NCBI GenBank assembly: GCA_025936205.1
Contig: JAICTU010000045.1
Coordinates: forward strand, 1-27,891
Source: Polyangiaceae bacterium
Lineage (GTDB): Bacteria > Myxococcota > Polyangia > Polyangiales > Polyangiaceae
Reading direction: 5' to 3'
Length of the DNA stretch: 27,891 nt
Part shown: one piece after another, positions 8,230 to 16,706 of the stretch
Numbering within the stretch: the stretch's first letter is position 1
Layout: the number at the start of each line of letters is the position of its first letter
Notes under the pieces: model-generated
What the model saw: the letters and a program-made list of their open reading frames with translations, nothing else
Database searches by the model: none
What the model was told of the DNA's origin: nothing
Translations under genes and position numbers: made by a program

Positions 8230-8457
8230 CGAGGACAAGGAAACTCCGGACGAGCAAGGCACGCCACGATGGCGGCCAGATCTCTTCACCGCAGCAAGTT
8301 AGTGGGTCTCGCCGCGAGAATGGCTCGTGGAATTTGCACGATTGCTCGTGAACGTACCAATTCGACGCGAAACTTGTGCGCGCGCGTACCAGTCTGATAC
8401 GGGAGACGCAGCTGACGCCGTGCGCCAGCACGCGTTACGCCCGGCTACGTCTCGTGC

Positions 8458-9852
8458 TCAGCGGCAGCTGGACTGCCATGGACCCCAGATCGCCACGGTC
8501 AACCCGTCGCTCTGGATGTTGGCGAACAGGGTCCCACCATCCGGCGAGAAGGTGGCGCCCGCGAACTCGGAGTCGCTCAGGGAGTTGAAGGCGAGGGGCG
8601 AGACGCCGCCGTCGTTGCCGATCGCGAGCAGCCAGTTGTCATCCTCGCCGTCCGTGCAGGCCACGGCGAAGCCGTGGGGGACCGCCGTGATGTTGTCGGG
8701 GCCGTCGAAGGGCGAGCCGACGGGAATGAAGGCGATCAGCTCCAGCTCCTGGTGCTGGGGAGCATAGCGCCAGATCTGGCCCGAGTGGGCCGCGGCGGTG
8801 ATGTCTTCTGGATCCTCGGCGAGGGGGCCGCCGGCGTAGCTGGACACGAACCAGATGCTACCGTCGTAGCCGAGCCAGGTGCCCTCAGCCTTCTTCAGCG
8901 GCGTCGCGCCGCGCGCGATCGCTTGTTCGCGCACCGGCGTCTCGCCTCGCAGCGGGTTTGGGCGGGGCACACGGAGCCAGCGCACCCGCAGGCGTGTGCC
9001 TGGCTCCTGCACCACGGAAAGGTCGCTGTCGATGCCTTCGACGGACAGGGCTTCGAGCACGCCGCCGGCGTGCAGGCTGCCGGGGCCGGCGAGCGGATGG
9101 TGCGGGGTGAAGCGGTAGATGCAGCCGAGCGGCTCGCTGGCGTCTTCGGTCAGGTACGCGCGACCTTTCAGATCGAAGGACACGGCTTCGTGCTCGAAGC
9201 GACCCAATGGGACGATGGGCTCCGGGTTTCCGCCGCGCCTCGGGTCGACCTCGAAGATGTAGCCGTGCGGCCTGGACAGGATCTCGTCCGTCTCTTCGCA
9301 GCTGAGCCAGGTGCGCCAGGGGCTGCGACCGCCGGCGCAGTTGTCGACCGTGCCGGCGAGGCTGATCTCGTGGTGCAGGAGCTTGCGACCTTCACCGACC
9401 AGCAAGGTCGTCGTGCCGCCCGCGCCATCCGGATCGTAGGTGGGGGCGACGCCGGTGGTGGGGATGGCGATCAGGCCGTCCTCCAACACGTCCTCGGAGT
9501 TCATTTCGTGGTTGCGCACCAGCCAGGTGCCGCGCGCGGCCTCGAAGGTGGCCATGCCGTCGTGCCCGGAGGGCACCACACCGCCGTTGCTCAGCGCCTC
9601 GCCGGTACGCGAGAGAATGCGGTACTGAAAGCCTCTGGGCAGATCGAGGATCCCGTTCGGATCGGGGATCAGCTCGCCGTAGCCGCGGAATGAGCCGCTG
9701 AGCGGGCCCTGAAACGGCCGCACGGGGCGGCGGCGGCGCGCGTGCGCCGGGCGAGCCGCGCTGACGACGGAAGCCATCGAGCCTGTGGCAGCGAGAACGA
9801 GAGCACCGGAACGGATGAAGGAGCGCCTGGAGGTGAACATTCGCTGAAGCAT
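8458..9852 (-). CDS. Tat-exported PhoX-type phosphatase (DUF839)
   Basis: A 464-residue exported protein of the PhoX/DUF839 family; characterised members are periplasmic alkaline phosphatases using Ca and Fe. The twin-arginine signal SRRSFIRSG (residues 8-16) precedes a hydrophobic stretch and AHARRRR, so export is via Tat. Family landmarks include VRNHEMNSED (about 113-122), WRTWLSCEETDE (179-190, with the Cys that binds iron in studied PhoX), PLGRFEHEAV (216-225), AYLTEDASEPLG, and a C-terminal FSPDGGTLFANIQ. The frame begins with GTG (9855) directly followed by ATG (9852), and a third ATG at 9840 would still leave the Tat motif whole; ATG 9852 is my choice. A 6-bp inverted repeat GTCACC/GGTGAC (9864-9879) sits just upstream. 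No Pho box was recognised, so phosphate control is not shown. Enzyme activity is inferred from the family. Confidence 0.85.
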   Translation of the reverse strand: MLQRMFTSRRSFIRSGALVLAATGSMASVVSAARPAHARRRRPVRPFQGPLSGSFRGYGELIPDPNGILDLPRGFQYRILSRTGEALSNGGVVPSGHDGMATFEAARGTWLVRNHEMNSEDVLEDGLIAIPTTGVAPTYDPDGAGGTTTLLVGEGRKLLHHEISLAGTVDNCAGGRSPWRTWLSCEETDEILSRPHGYIFEVDPRRGGNPEPIVPLGRFEHEAVSFDLKGRAYLTEDASEPLGCIYRFTPHHPLAGPGSLHAGGVLEALSVEGIDSDLSVVQEPGTRLRVRWLRVPRPNPLRGETPVREQAIARGATPLKKAEGTWLGYDGSIWFVSSYAGGPLAEDPEDITAAAHSGQIWRYAPQHQELELIAFIPVGSPFDGPDNITAVPHGFAVACTDGEDDNWLLAIGNDGGVSPLAFNSLSDSEFAGATFSPDGGTLFANIQSDGLTVAIWGPWQSSCR

Positions 9853-9993
9853 CACGCCCCCGTGTCACCCCGCGGTGACGACCTGGGGACAGGGCCGGAA
9901 CAAACCGTCCTCCGGCGGGCCAGCGCCGCAACCCGTCCACTCGGGGGTAGAGTTCGGCGCCCCGTAGGATCGAGCGTTCGGAGCCGCAGGCCA

Positions 9994-10374
9994 ATGGGCA
10001 AGCTGTCGGCGAGCTGGCAAAAGGCGCTGGCGCGCCAGTACCTTCAGGTTCAGCTGTTCAGGAACCCCGTCCTGTGCGCCATCGCCGGTGCTGGCGCTGG
10101 GAACACCGGAGCGCTGGGGACCCGCCTTTGCGAGAGCTCCAGCGCGGCGGAGCTGAGTGCGGCGCTCGGGCAGCTGCAAGCGCTCGGCCGCTGCGCCGCA
10201 TGGCGGCGCGCTCGGGAGCCAAGTTCATCGTCTTCGATCCGGCGCGGGTCCACGGGATCGTCGCGCGCGATCACTACTGCGTGATCTTGTTGGACCCAGC
10301 AGGAGTTGCTCGTCGACGACTCGCTCGAGCAGCTGTCTCGCCGCTACGTTGCGGTGAGTGCTCCGCCACGGTGA
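9994..10374 (+). pseudogene. Small hypothetical gene with two apparent compensating frameshifts
   Basis: No single frame is convincing here, but three pieces join into one plausible protein of about 126 residues. From ATG 9994, frame 1 reads MGKLSASWQKALARQYLQVQ and continues to GQLQALGR (near 10195). The adjacent frame then reads SGAKFIVFDPARVHGIVARD to CVILLDP (about 10205-10297). Frame 1 resumes as QQELLVDDSLEQLSRRYVAV and stops at 10374. Each piece has the G/C-rich third positions of its neighbours, whereas the unshifted continuations turn into Arg/Ser-rich nonsense. One lost base near 10180-10205 and one gained near 10290-10300 would explain it. It is either a recent pseudogene or two sequence errors. 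I do not recognise the family. It lies between the divergent PhoX gene and the outer-membrane gene cluster. Confidence 0.45.
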
Positions 10375-10563
10375 CGATCGTTGGCCTCGAGAGCGTGGTG
10401 AGGCAGCCTGGGCATCGGCTACTTTTCCGTAACGTGCGAACATCCAGCGTTCGCCGTCGCGCTCGCGATGCAGGAATTTCACAGCGTGAAGCACGCAGTT
10501 GCACCATCTGTCGCTGCGAGCGGCTTCCCTCGAGCGCGACACTGTGGGAAGCTGTGCGAGCAC

Positions 10564-11208
10564 ATGTTGGGGAGGCGATCCGCTGGCGCGCGAGGGCTGG
10601 CTGCGGCGTTGCTGGTAGCGAACATCGCAGCTGCGGCTGAGCCAGCACCTGCGGCAGCTCCGCCGGCCAGCGCCCCCGCGCTGGAGGGCTGGTATCTTTT
10701 GGCCACGGGCGGCTACGGCGCGAGCACGCAGAATGCCCGCAGCATGGACCTCGCGCCGTACGGCCTGTCCTTTGGTCTCGATGCCGGCTACACGTTTGCA
10801 TTCGGTCTGCATGCCGGCGCGTACTTCGACTACTCGCTCGGTCACACGACGGCGCAACAACGAGATCCGCTGATCGGCAGAGAGTTCGATTACGACGCCG
10901 ATACGGCCGCTCTGAACGCGGGCGTGAGCATCGCCTATGACGTGCCGCTGTACGCGCTGGTGCTGCGCTACAAGCTGGGTCTGGGCGTCACCTCGATGAG
11001 CTGGGACTTCGGCGACGTGGATGCATCGGATGTGTTCTACGGCGACGTGAGCCAGCCGAACGTGGGCGTTCACGTGGCGCCGGGGGCAGCGCTGTTGTGG
11101 CCGCTGGGCGGGTTCGTCGCGGGTGCCGGTTTCGACTATCTCGCGCAAGTGAACCGCTCCATCCCGAGCGCCTTCCTGGGCCAGTTGCTGATCGGGGTGA
11201 AGTTGTGA
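10564..11208 (+). CDS. Outer-membrane beta-barrel protein (hypothetical)
   Basis: A 214-residue predicted outer-membrane protein. From ATG 10564 a Sec signal peptide (RRSAGARGLAAALLVANIAA) ends at AAA-E, followed by a Pro/Ala linker. The rest is alternating hydrophobic/polar strands rich in Gly, Tyr and Phe (GWYLLATGGYGAS, FGLDAGYTFAFGLHAGAYFD, LYALVLRYKLGLGV), typical of a small 8-10-stranded barrel. The frame is open 32 codons further upstream, but that part lacks signal-peptide character. The C-terminus (LLIGVKL) lacks the usual terminal aromatic residue. The stop codon overlaps the next gene's GTG start (GTGA), so the two are translationally coupled. Function unknown; it resembles generic myxobacterial OmpW/OmpA-like barrels only in composition. 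Confidence 0.7.
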   Translation: MLGRRSAGARGLAAALLVANIAAAAEPAPAAAPPASAPALEGWYLLATGGYGASTQNARSMDLAPYGLSFGLDAGYTFAFGLHAGAYFDYSLGHTTAQQRDPLIGREFDYDADTAALNAGVSIAYDVPLYALVLRYKLGLGVTSMSWDFGDVDASDVFYGDVSQPNVGVHVAPGAALLWPLGGFVAGAGFDYLAQVNRSIPSAFLGQLLIGVKL

Positions 11209-12071
11209 GGCGCGGCCTTTGCTCGGTCGCGCTGGCGCTATGTGGTCTCGGTTCGAGGCTCGCCGCTGCCCAGCCAGCGGCGAGCGCGCCAGCGTCGGCG
11301 CCCGCGGTTGCGGTGTCCAATCTGCAGAACCCGGAGCAGGCCGACACGCGCTACTCGGCCTATAGTCTGCCTCGCGGGGTCTGGGGCTTCGACGTGGGCG
11401 CGCTCGGCTTTGGCGGAGGTGACGCCTTCGCCAGGCTCGGCGTCACGTATGGCTTTGGGGCAGGCATCGAAGCCGGTGTGAACCTCGCGCATGTCGGCGT
11501 GGGTCTGCTGAACGTGAGCGGGGCGTGGCACTTCATTGATACCCGCTACTTTGATCTCGGGTTTCGCACCGGCGTCTGGTACGGCCGCGGTCAGTGGTTC
11601 TGGACCGCTCAGGGGCTCGCGGAACGAGTCGTCTCCCGGATCGACGTCTTGAACGTGCCGCTCGCGCTCACGGCCAGCGTATCGATCCTGGGCTGGGCGC
11701 AGCTCGATCTTGGAGTGCAGTACACGTTCTCGCAGGTCTATGGCTCCGGCGCCAGCAGCCGGGAACGATCGCCATTCAGCGACGCCGAGTTTGCCACGCG
11801 CCAGTTCTTTTTCAGACCTGTCGTGCGCGTGTTCGTCTCGGACAATACGGCGCTCCAACTCTCCGCAAAGCTGCCGGTGCAGAGCGAGTTGGCGCTCGAG
11901 AACAGCACACCCGAGCTGTCCTTTTCCGACACCTGGGCGATGGAGGGTGGGCTCCGCTCGCGCTTCGCGCCGGACTTCTTCGGCAACGTTCGCCTGCACT
12001 ATGGCTACGTCTCGAGGGCGCTCTACGGCGCACGCCTGTACCCGTCGTTCGAGCTCGAGTTGCGCTGGTGA
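11205..12071 (+). CDS. Second outer-membrane beta-barrel protein
   Basis: A 288-residue predicted outer-membrane protein starting with GTG at 11205, which overlaps the preceding stop codon by 3 bases; GGGG lies 7 nt upstream. The signal peptide (SVALALCGLGSRLAAA) ends near residue 22, before a Pro/Ala/Ser-rich stretch. The mature part alternates strand-like segments (VWGFDVGALGFGG, FDLGFRTGVWYGRGQW, AQLDLGVQYTFSQVYG, FFFRPVVRVFVSDNTALQL). It ends in FELELRW, with the C-terminal Trp expected of a BamA-recognised beta-signal. Cotranscription with the upstream barrel is almost certain. It could be a porin-like or transport channel; no specific family is recognised. Confidence 0.75.
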   Translation: MRRGLCSVALALCGLGSRLAAAQPAASAPASAPAVAVSNLQNPEQADTRYSAYSLPRGVWGFDVGALGFGGGDAFARLGVTYGFGAGIEAGVNLAHVGVGLLNVSGAWHFIDTRYFDLGFRTGVWYGRGQWFWTAQGLAERVVSRIDVLNVPLALTASVSILGWAQLDLGVQYTFSQVYGSGASSRERSPFSDAEFATRQFFFRPVVRVFVSDNTALQLSAKLPVQSELALENSTPELSFSDTWAMEGGLRSRFAPDFFGNVRLHYGYVSRALYGARLYPSFELELRW

Positions 12072-12136
12072 GTCGGTGCTGCTGGGCTCGTGTTGTCAAA
12101 AGAGCAGTATTGCAACTCGTTGGGGGGGGGAATCAG

Positions 12137-13069
12137 GTGGTAAAAAAACATTGGGGCGCCGTGGCTCTGATCACGGCTCTGTCGAGCATTGCGTGCGGCG
12201 GGGAGCAGCAGCCGCCGGCCAAGGCCGCGGAGGACGCTTCGAATTTCGTGTTCGCTCCGCGGGAGGGGCAGGTGTTTCAGCACGAGATGAAACACCTGGA
12301 GGAATTCGCGGTGCCCGAGAAGAATTTCCGCGAGGCGCAGGAGTGGCGCATCCTGTGGGAGGTTCGCGTCGAGAAGCAACGTGACAACTATCTCTATCAC
12401 CGTCGCCTGGTGGAGCTCGCGCTGAGCGTGAACGATCGAGCAGAGCTCATGGGCAACGAGGTCACCGAGAAGCGAGCGGAGATCGTGCAGGTGATGGGCC
12501 CCTATGGCCGCGTGCTGGATGTGACCGGTACGGAGACGCTCACGGAGGCGATCGCCTCGCTCGCGCCGCCGGAGCTGCAAGGCGCCGTGGCCGAGCAGTT
12601 CTCGCCCACCAACTTGCGCGAGCTGCTACTGGAGCGCGCCGTGGACACGTTCGAAGATCTGGTGGAGAAGCCCGCACGCGTGGGCGCATCCTGGCAGGCG
12701 CGCAAGACGAGTGGGCTCTTGCAGCCGACGCAGGTGCGGGTGGATTCCGCGCTCCCGTGCGGCGCAACGGAGTGCCGCAAGGTGGTGCGCAGCTACGACA
12801 TTGACCAGCAGAAGCTCGGCGATCTCGCGCGGCGCCGGGTGGCGCGCTTCGTTGCAGACCAGCAGTGGGACCCCAACGCGCTACAGGTGGTCGACACGGA
12901 GGTGAAAGCCGAAGACCATTTCGTCGTGGAACCCACGACGTGCCACTTTCACGACGCGCTCTTGACAGAGCAAGGGCGCTTTGTCCTGCAAGGTCCAACG
13001 GGCAGTCGCGCGGAGGTGCTGCTCACCTCTCGCGACTCGAGTCACGCCGAATATCCGCCGGCGAAGTAG
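12137..13069 (+). CDS. Hypothetical lipoprotein with homopolymeric start region
   Basis: A 310-residue lipoprotein. GTG at 12137 gives a short signal peptide with lipobox SSIAC (Cys20). The start lies 6 nt after a run of nine G that would serve as Shine-Dalgarno, and codons 2-4 contain a run of seven A. The mature protein is largely charged and helical (for example LEEFAVPEKNFREAQEW, VEKQRDNYLYHRRLVELAL). It contains a TETLTEAIASLAPPE segment and, later, ALPCGATECRKVV with two Cys that may pair. No catalytic motif is visible and I do not recognise the family. It follows the two barrel genes after 65 bp, so it may belong to the same unit and act at the inner leaflet of the outer membrane. The longer upstream reading in this frame is a shadow of the barrel gene. 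Confidence 0.75.
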   Translation: MVKKHWGAVALITALSSIACGGEQQPPAKAAEDASNFVFAPREGQVFQHEMKHLEEFAVPEKNFREAQEWRILWEVRVEKQRDNYLYHRRLVELALSVNDRAELMGNEVTEKRAEIVQVMGPYGRVLDVTGTETLTEAIASLAPPELQGAVAEQFSPTNLRELLLERAVDTFEDLVEKPARVGASWQARKTSGLLQPTQVRVDSALPCGATECRKVVRSYDIDQQKLGDLARRRVARFVADQQWDPNALQVVDTEVKAEDHFVVEPTTCHFHDALLTEQGRFVLQGPTGSRAEVLLTSRDSSHAEYPPAK

Positions 13070-13073
13070 CATT

Positions 13074-13106
13074 GCCAGGCGCCTGGCCGGGTGATGCAAA
13101 ACCCGG
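13074..13106. terminator. Inverted repeats after the lipoprotein gene
   Basis: Just after the stop codon lies a perfect 14-bp palindrome GCCAGGCGCCTGGC (13074-13087), abutting a second stem CCGGGT/ACCCGG (13087-13092 with 13101-13106, 8-nt loop). No T-tract follows. They may be 3'-end structures; alternatively the loopless palindrome could be a protein site. Confidence 0.35.
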
Positions 13107-13147
13107 TGAGGGCCAGGATGAGGTCTGAGAGCTCCGACGTGGCGAAA

Positions 13148-13165
13148 GCCCCCCGCCCGGGGGGC
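13148..13165. terminator. Strong GC hairpin between convergent genes
   Basis: GCCCCCC (13148-13154) pairs with GGGGGGC (13159-13165) over a 4-nt loop, midway between the convergent lipoprotein and esterase genes. It is preceded by GAAA but has no T-run, so it could halt transcription from either side only weakly or with a factor. Confidence 0.4.
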
Positions 13166-13275
13166 GCCCCTGCATACGTCTGCACACGGGAGGGATCGAC
13201 AGCTGCCGACGCTGGTTCGCCCAGATGTATTCGCGGATGGGGTGCCCATGGATCCGCCCGAGCATCTGCTGACAG

Positions 13276-15252
13276 CTAGCGCTTCCGCGCTTCGGGATGA
13301 TCGGTGCGGAACGGCACTGCCGGCAAACCGTCGCCGTTCCACAGATTGACGACGGGGTAGTCGGCCCAGCCGAAGCGCACGTACTTGGGGGCGGCGACCT
13401 GAGGGCTGGACACCACGACCGTATCGCCAGCGATCTGTGCTTCGGCGTTGACGAACTTCTCGTCCGCACCGGCGATGGCGAAGCCCGTCAGGCGATCGCC
13501 TCGCTTCTGCAGCCCCTTACCGACGTTGTCGAAACGTACGACGAGCTTGCCCTTGTCGACCGAGGCGGAGCGAAAACTGGGGCCGGAAGCGACGACGCGC
13601 TCGCCGTATCCCAGCTTGCGTGCCAGGAGCGCCAGCCGTTCGCCGACGGGCTGCTTGCGCGTGGGGTGGATGTCCTTCTCGTCGCCCACGTCGGTGATCA
13701 CTGCCACGCCGACCTTGGGCAGATCTTGCGCTACCTGCACCTGCGCCTCGCGCAGCGCTGCCCAGCCGCTCTCCTGGGGCTCCTCCGCGATCGCCATGTA
13801 CGGGGCGAGCTGGACGATCAGGAATGGAAAGTCCCCACTGTTCCAGTCTTGCCGCCAGCCCTTGATCATGGCGCCGAGCAGCGCTCGATATTCGTTCGAG
13901 CGCCCGGCGTTGGACTCCCCCTGGTACCATGTCGCGCCTTTGACCGTGTAGGGCACGAGCGGCGCCAGCATGCCGTTGTACAGCACGCTGGGCAGGTTCT
14001 GATTCAAGCCGGGCGGGCTCGGCTGCGTGGGCCGCGTGCGCTCGGCTTTGTAGCGCCACTCCCCGGTCAACGGCAGCGCGCTCGCATGGGCCTCCGGCGG
14101 CGCGATCCACATGTCTGCCGCGGGCCCCGTGAGGCCGCCGTCGCCCGTGTGGTCCCAGGCGCGCACGGCGATCACGCTGCGGCCGGCGTGGACCGCGGAA
14201 CCCGGAACGCGGTAGTGCCGCGCCGCTTGCCAGAAGTTCGGCGTCTCGGCGCCGGTGCTGCCCACCTTCACGCCGTCGAAGAAGGTCGTGTCGTAGTCGT
14301 CAATCGCGCCCAGGTGTAGATCGAGATCATGGCCCGCCCAGGCGGCGGGGATATTGACCTCGCGACGGAACCAGATCCCGCCATCGACCTGGAGCTCGGG
14401 CGCCACCCGTTCCCAGAGCGTGGGCAGCGTCATCGGGCGCCAGTCGCGCGCGTCGAGGTTGGGCGCCGACCAGCCCTTGGCCGAGGCGAGCAAGCCTGGA
14501 TCCTCAAACAAACCCTGCGGCTTGCCCGCGGCCACCCAGGCCGCGAGATAGCGCTCGTAGACTTCCTTCGCCGCCGCGCTCGGCGGCGCCAGCGCGGCGA
14601 AGGCGCTCTCGGGCATACCCCACTTCACGAGTGCGCTGCGACTGGTCCAGGCTTCTGCCGGAGTTCCACCCCACGAGCTGTGGATCAAGCCCACGGGCAC
14701 CTTGCGCGCGGCGCGCAGCGCGCGCCCGAAGTAGTAGCCCACGGCGGAGAAGTGCTCGCGGGTCTCCGGCGCCGCGGCTTCCCACTTGCCGGTGACGTCA
14801 GCGCGCGGCGCTTCGGCGACCTGGCGGCCCACCGTGAACATGCGCAACCCGGGATCGGCCGGGGCGTCGATGTCCGCCTTCGCCTCGAAGCTGCGGGCGA
14901 GCTGGAACTCCATGTTGGACTGCCCGCTGCAGACCCACACTTCACCCACCCAGACGTCTTTGAGCAGAAGCTCGTTCTGGCCGGTGATCTTTAGTTCAAA
15001 GGGACCGCCTGCCTCCAGCGGCTTCAGGGTGACCACCCACAACCCACCGCGCGCCTGGGTGTTCGCGCTCTGCCCGCGGAAGGACACGGTGACCTTTTCT
15101 CCGTCAGGAGCCCAGCCCCAGATCCGCACCGGCGCCTTCTGCTGCAGCACCATGCCGTCGGAAACGAGTGCTGGGAGCTTGACGTTGGCGGATGCGAGCG
15201 AGCTGTGCAGGAGGAGGGCGAGAACGCTGAGCAGGAGGCGGCGGCAGGACAT
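13276..15252 (-). CDS. Secreted sialate O-acetylesterase-type enzyme (SGNH/SASA family)
   Basis: A 658-residue secreted carbohydrate esterase. The signal peptide (1-22, ending SLASA-N) is followed by a beta-sandwich (about 25-98). The SGNH domain begins with VCSGQSNMEF (nucleophile Ser112) and HSSWGGTPAEAW (191-202). It is interrupted by a GH2-like jelly-roll insertion (about 265-395, DWRPMTLPTLWERV to VIAVRAWDHTGDGG), then resumes with GATWYQGESN (439-448) and DIHPTRK, holding the catalytic Asp527 and His529. This domain order is that of bacterial sialate O-acetylesterases. The family removes acetyl groups from sialic acids or other acetylated glycans; the natural substrate here is unknown, and no sialidase or other glycan gene is adjacent. 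It acts in the periplasm or outside the cell, which fits a predatory or polymer-degrading lifestyle. Confidence 0.88.
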   Translation of the reverse strand: MSCRRLLLSVLALLLHSSLASANVKLPALVSDGMVLQQKAPVRIWGWAPDGEKVTVSFRGQSANTQARGGLWVVTLKPLEAGGPFELKITGQNELLLKDVWVGEVWVCSGQSNMEFQLARSFEAKADIDAPADPGLRMFTVGRQVAEAPRADVTGKWEAAAPETREHFSAVGYYFGRALRAARKVPVGLIHSSWGGTPAEAWTSRSALVKWGMPESAFAALAPPSAAAKEVYERYLAAWVAAGKPQGLFEDPGLLASAKGWSAPNLDARDWRPMTLPTLWERVAPELQVDGGIWFRREVNIPAAWAGHDLDLHLGAIDDYDTTFFDGVKVGSTGAETPNFWQAARHYRVPGSAVHAGRSVIAVRAWDHTGDGGLTGPAADMWIAPPEAHASALPLTGEWRYKAERTRPTQPSPPGLNQNLPSVLYNGMLAPLVPYTVKGATWYQGESNAGRSNEYRALLGAMIKGWRQDWNSGDFPFLIVQLAPYMAIAEEPQESGWAALREAQVQVAQDLPKVGVAVITDVGDEKDIHPTRKQPVGERLALLARKLGYGERVVASGPSFRSASVDKGKLVVRFDNVGKGLQKRGDRLTGFAIAGADEKFVNAEAQIAGDTVVVSSPQVAAPKYVRFGWADYPVVNLWNGDGLPAVPFRTDHPEARKR

Positions 15253-15494
15253 GCGCGCAGCTTACATGGTGCATCGCGCCGATGTGCGTGTAGTGTGCAT
15301 CAGGGTGCTCTCTGGTTGTGGCAAGGCCACCAAAGTCCGCGGGTAGCGGTTCAGTACGCGCTTGTCGACCTCGAGCCGGGGAGCACGCAGGGGCCCAGCT
15401 CGAGTGCGCAGGTGTGCGGGCGGCTGCGAGCCAACGAACGCGTGTCGAAAGCCCAGCGCGGCTTCGCCAGGAGCGCTGAGCTAACCTGAACTGA

Positions 15495-16520
15495 ATGGGT
15501 GAAACACGGCGATCGAGGAGCTGGCTTGCGCTGGCTTCAGCTCTTACCGGATCTGTGCTGGCAGGCGCGTGCGGCAGCGGCACTCCGAGGCCGGGGCTCG
15601 ATGATGCCGACCTGTTGACGTCCGAGAACGCGGGCAGCGCGGGCAGCGCCGGAGCGGCGGGCGGCGCCGGCAGCAGCGGCGCGTCGAGCGACGGCGATCG
15701 CTTTTTGCTCGAGTACGGCAGCGCCGTGTGCGCGATCTACGAGCCCTGTTGTAACGCCGCGGGGCAGGGCTTCGATCCCGGCGGATGCAGCGAGTGGTGG
15801 GCGAAGCTGACGGCGGCTTACCTGCCCGATCAGTTCGTGCCTGCAGCGGGGGCGGAATGTCTGTCAGCGCTGTCGCAGGCGCGCGCGCAAGATCCCGATC
15901 GTTGCAGCAACGTACCGCTCTTCCAGGACGCCACGCTGAACACGCTGTGCGCCAAAGCGTTCGTCGCGCCGGCGCGCGCAGGCGCTCCGATCGGTGGCAA
16001 GTGCACGCTGTCGGGGGACTGCGCCGCGAGCGGCGACGAAGTCGGTCAGGTCACGTGCTACGGCCATACCTGCATTCTGCAGCGCGAGGGCGCCAGCGGC
16101 GACGGACCCTGCTACGCGGGCGGCAGTGTCGCGCTGCAGGATATGATGTACACCTGTGATGCTGGACGGGGGCTGTACTGCGATCGCCGTAACAACGCCT
16201 GTGCACCGCAGGTCGGAGCCGGCGAGCGCTGTGAGTTCGGCAATGCTTGCGACTCGAGCGCGATGTGCGTGGGCGGGCTGTGCAAGGCGCTCCCGGAACA
16301 AGGGGAGCCGTGCCTCAATGGCATCCCCGGCGCGGGCGGCTACTGCAAATCCGGCAGCTGTGACGTGGCCACGCTCACCTGCGGCCCGGGTCCGGGCATC
16401 GGCGGCGCCTGCAGCGAGACCAGCAAGTGCGAGACGGGCGTGTGTCTGGATGGTACGTGCGCGTCTTCGGATTGGCAGCGCAATCTGAACTGCGTGGGCA
16501 GCCCGACACGACGCCAGTAG
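15495..16520 (+). CDS. Cys-rich lipoprotein
   Basis: A 341-residue lipoprotein. The signal peptide ends in VLAGAC (lipidated Cys26), followed by a Gly/Ser/Ala linker (about 44-66). An N-terminal region has AVCAIYEPCCNAAG and repeated acidic/aromatic positions (about 70-150). The rest is Cys-rich, with short units of the form G..C.....C..G.C...C (GGKCTLSGDCAAS, GERCEFGNACDSSAMCVGG, SETSKCETGVCLDGTCASS). Such lipoproteins are frequent in myxobacteria and have no assigned function. These units differ from the repeats of the giant lipoprotein near 4.3-8.2 kb. The ATG at 15495 has only a weak ribosome-binding sequence. It is divergent from the esterase gene across about 240 bp in which I see no clear promoter. 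Confidence 0.8.
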   Translation: MGETRRSRSWLALASALTGSVLAGACGSGTPRPGLDDADLLTSENAGSAGSAGAAGGAGSSGASSDGDRFLLEYGSAVCAIYEPCCNAAGQGFDPGGCSEWWAKLTAAYLPDQFVPAAGAECLSALSQARAQDPDRCSNVPLFQDATLNTLCAKAFVAPARAGAPIGGKCTLSGDCAASGDEVGQVTCYGHTCILQREGASGDGPCYAGGSVALQDMMYTCDAGRGLYCDRRNNACAPQVGAGERCEFGNACDSSAMCVGGLCKALPEQGEPCLNGIPGAGGYCKSGSCDVATLTCGPGPGIGGACSETSKCETGVCLDGTCASSDWQRNLNCVGSPTRRQ

Positions 16521-16706
16521 GGCGCCCCCGAGATGCGTCGGACACTGAACGCACTCGGCCGAGGACGGCGCTCCCGGCGAGCTTGTCGTGAACGTGTCAC
16601 TGATGCGCCGCTCAGGATAGCTGCGGCATCTTGCCTTGCTCGTCGGCGACGATTGCTCGCCGTTCAGCCGCCCCCTAGTCTCGCGCGACTCGAAAGGGAG
16701 GGGAGC

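Noticed and set aside
4297..8397. Uninterrupted plus-strand reading frame of 1,366 codons opposite the Cys-repeat gene
   Set aside because: Its product is an Ala/Gly/Arg-rich string without signal peptide or domain. It is the mirror of the GC-rich repeats on the minus strand, whose lipobox and conserved Cys pattern are clearly coding.
9864..9879. GTCACC/GGTGAC inverted repeat before the PhoX gene as a Pho box
   Set aside because: PhoB sites are direct repeats of a CTGTCAT-like unit; this 6-bp inverted repeat with a 4-nt loop does not fit and is too short to call.
11097..11204. Upstream extension of the second beta-barrel gene
   Set aside because: It overlaps the first barrel gene in another frame; the signal peptide begins only at GTG 11205, which also gives the coupled overlap.
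16624..16642. Possible -24/-12 sequence upstream of the patatin gene (GG followed by CTTGC)
   Set aside because: The GG-GC spacing is off by one base and the -24 box matches poorly.
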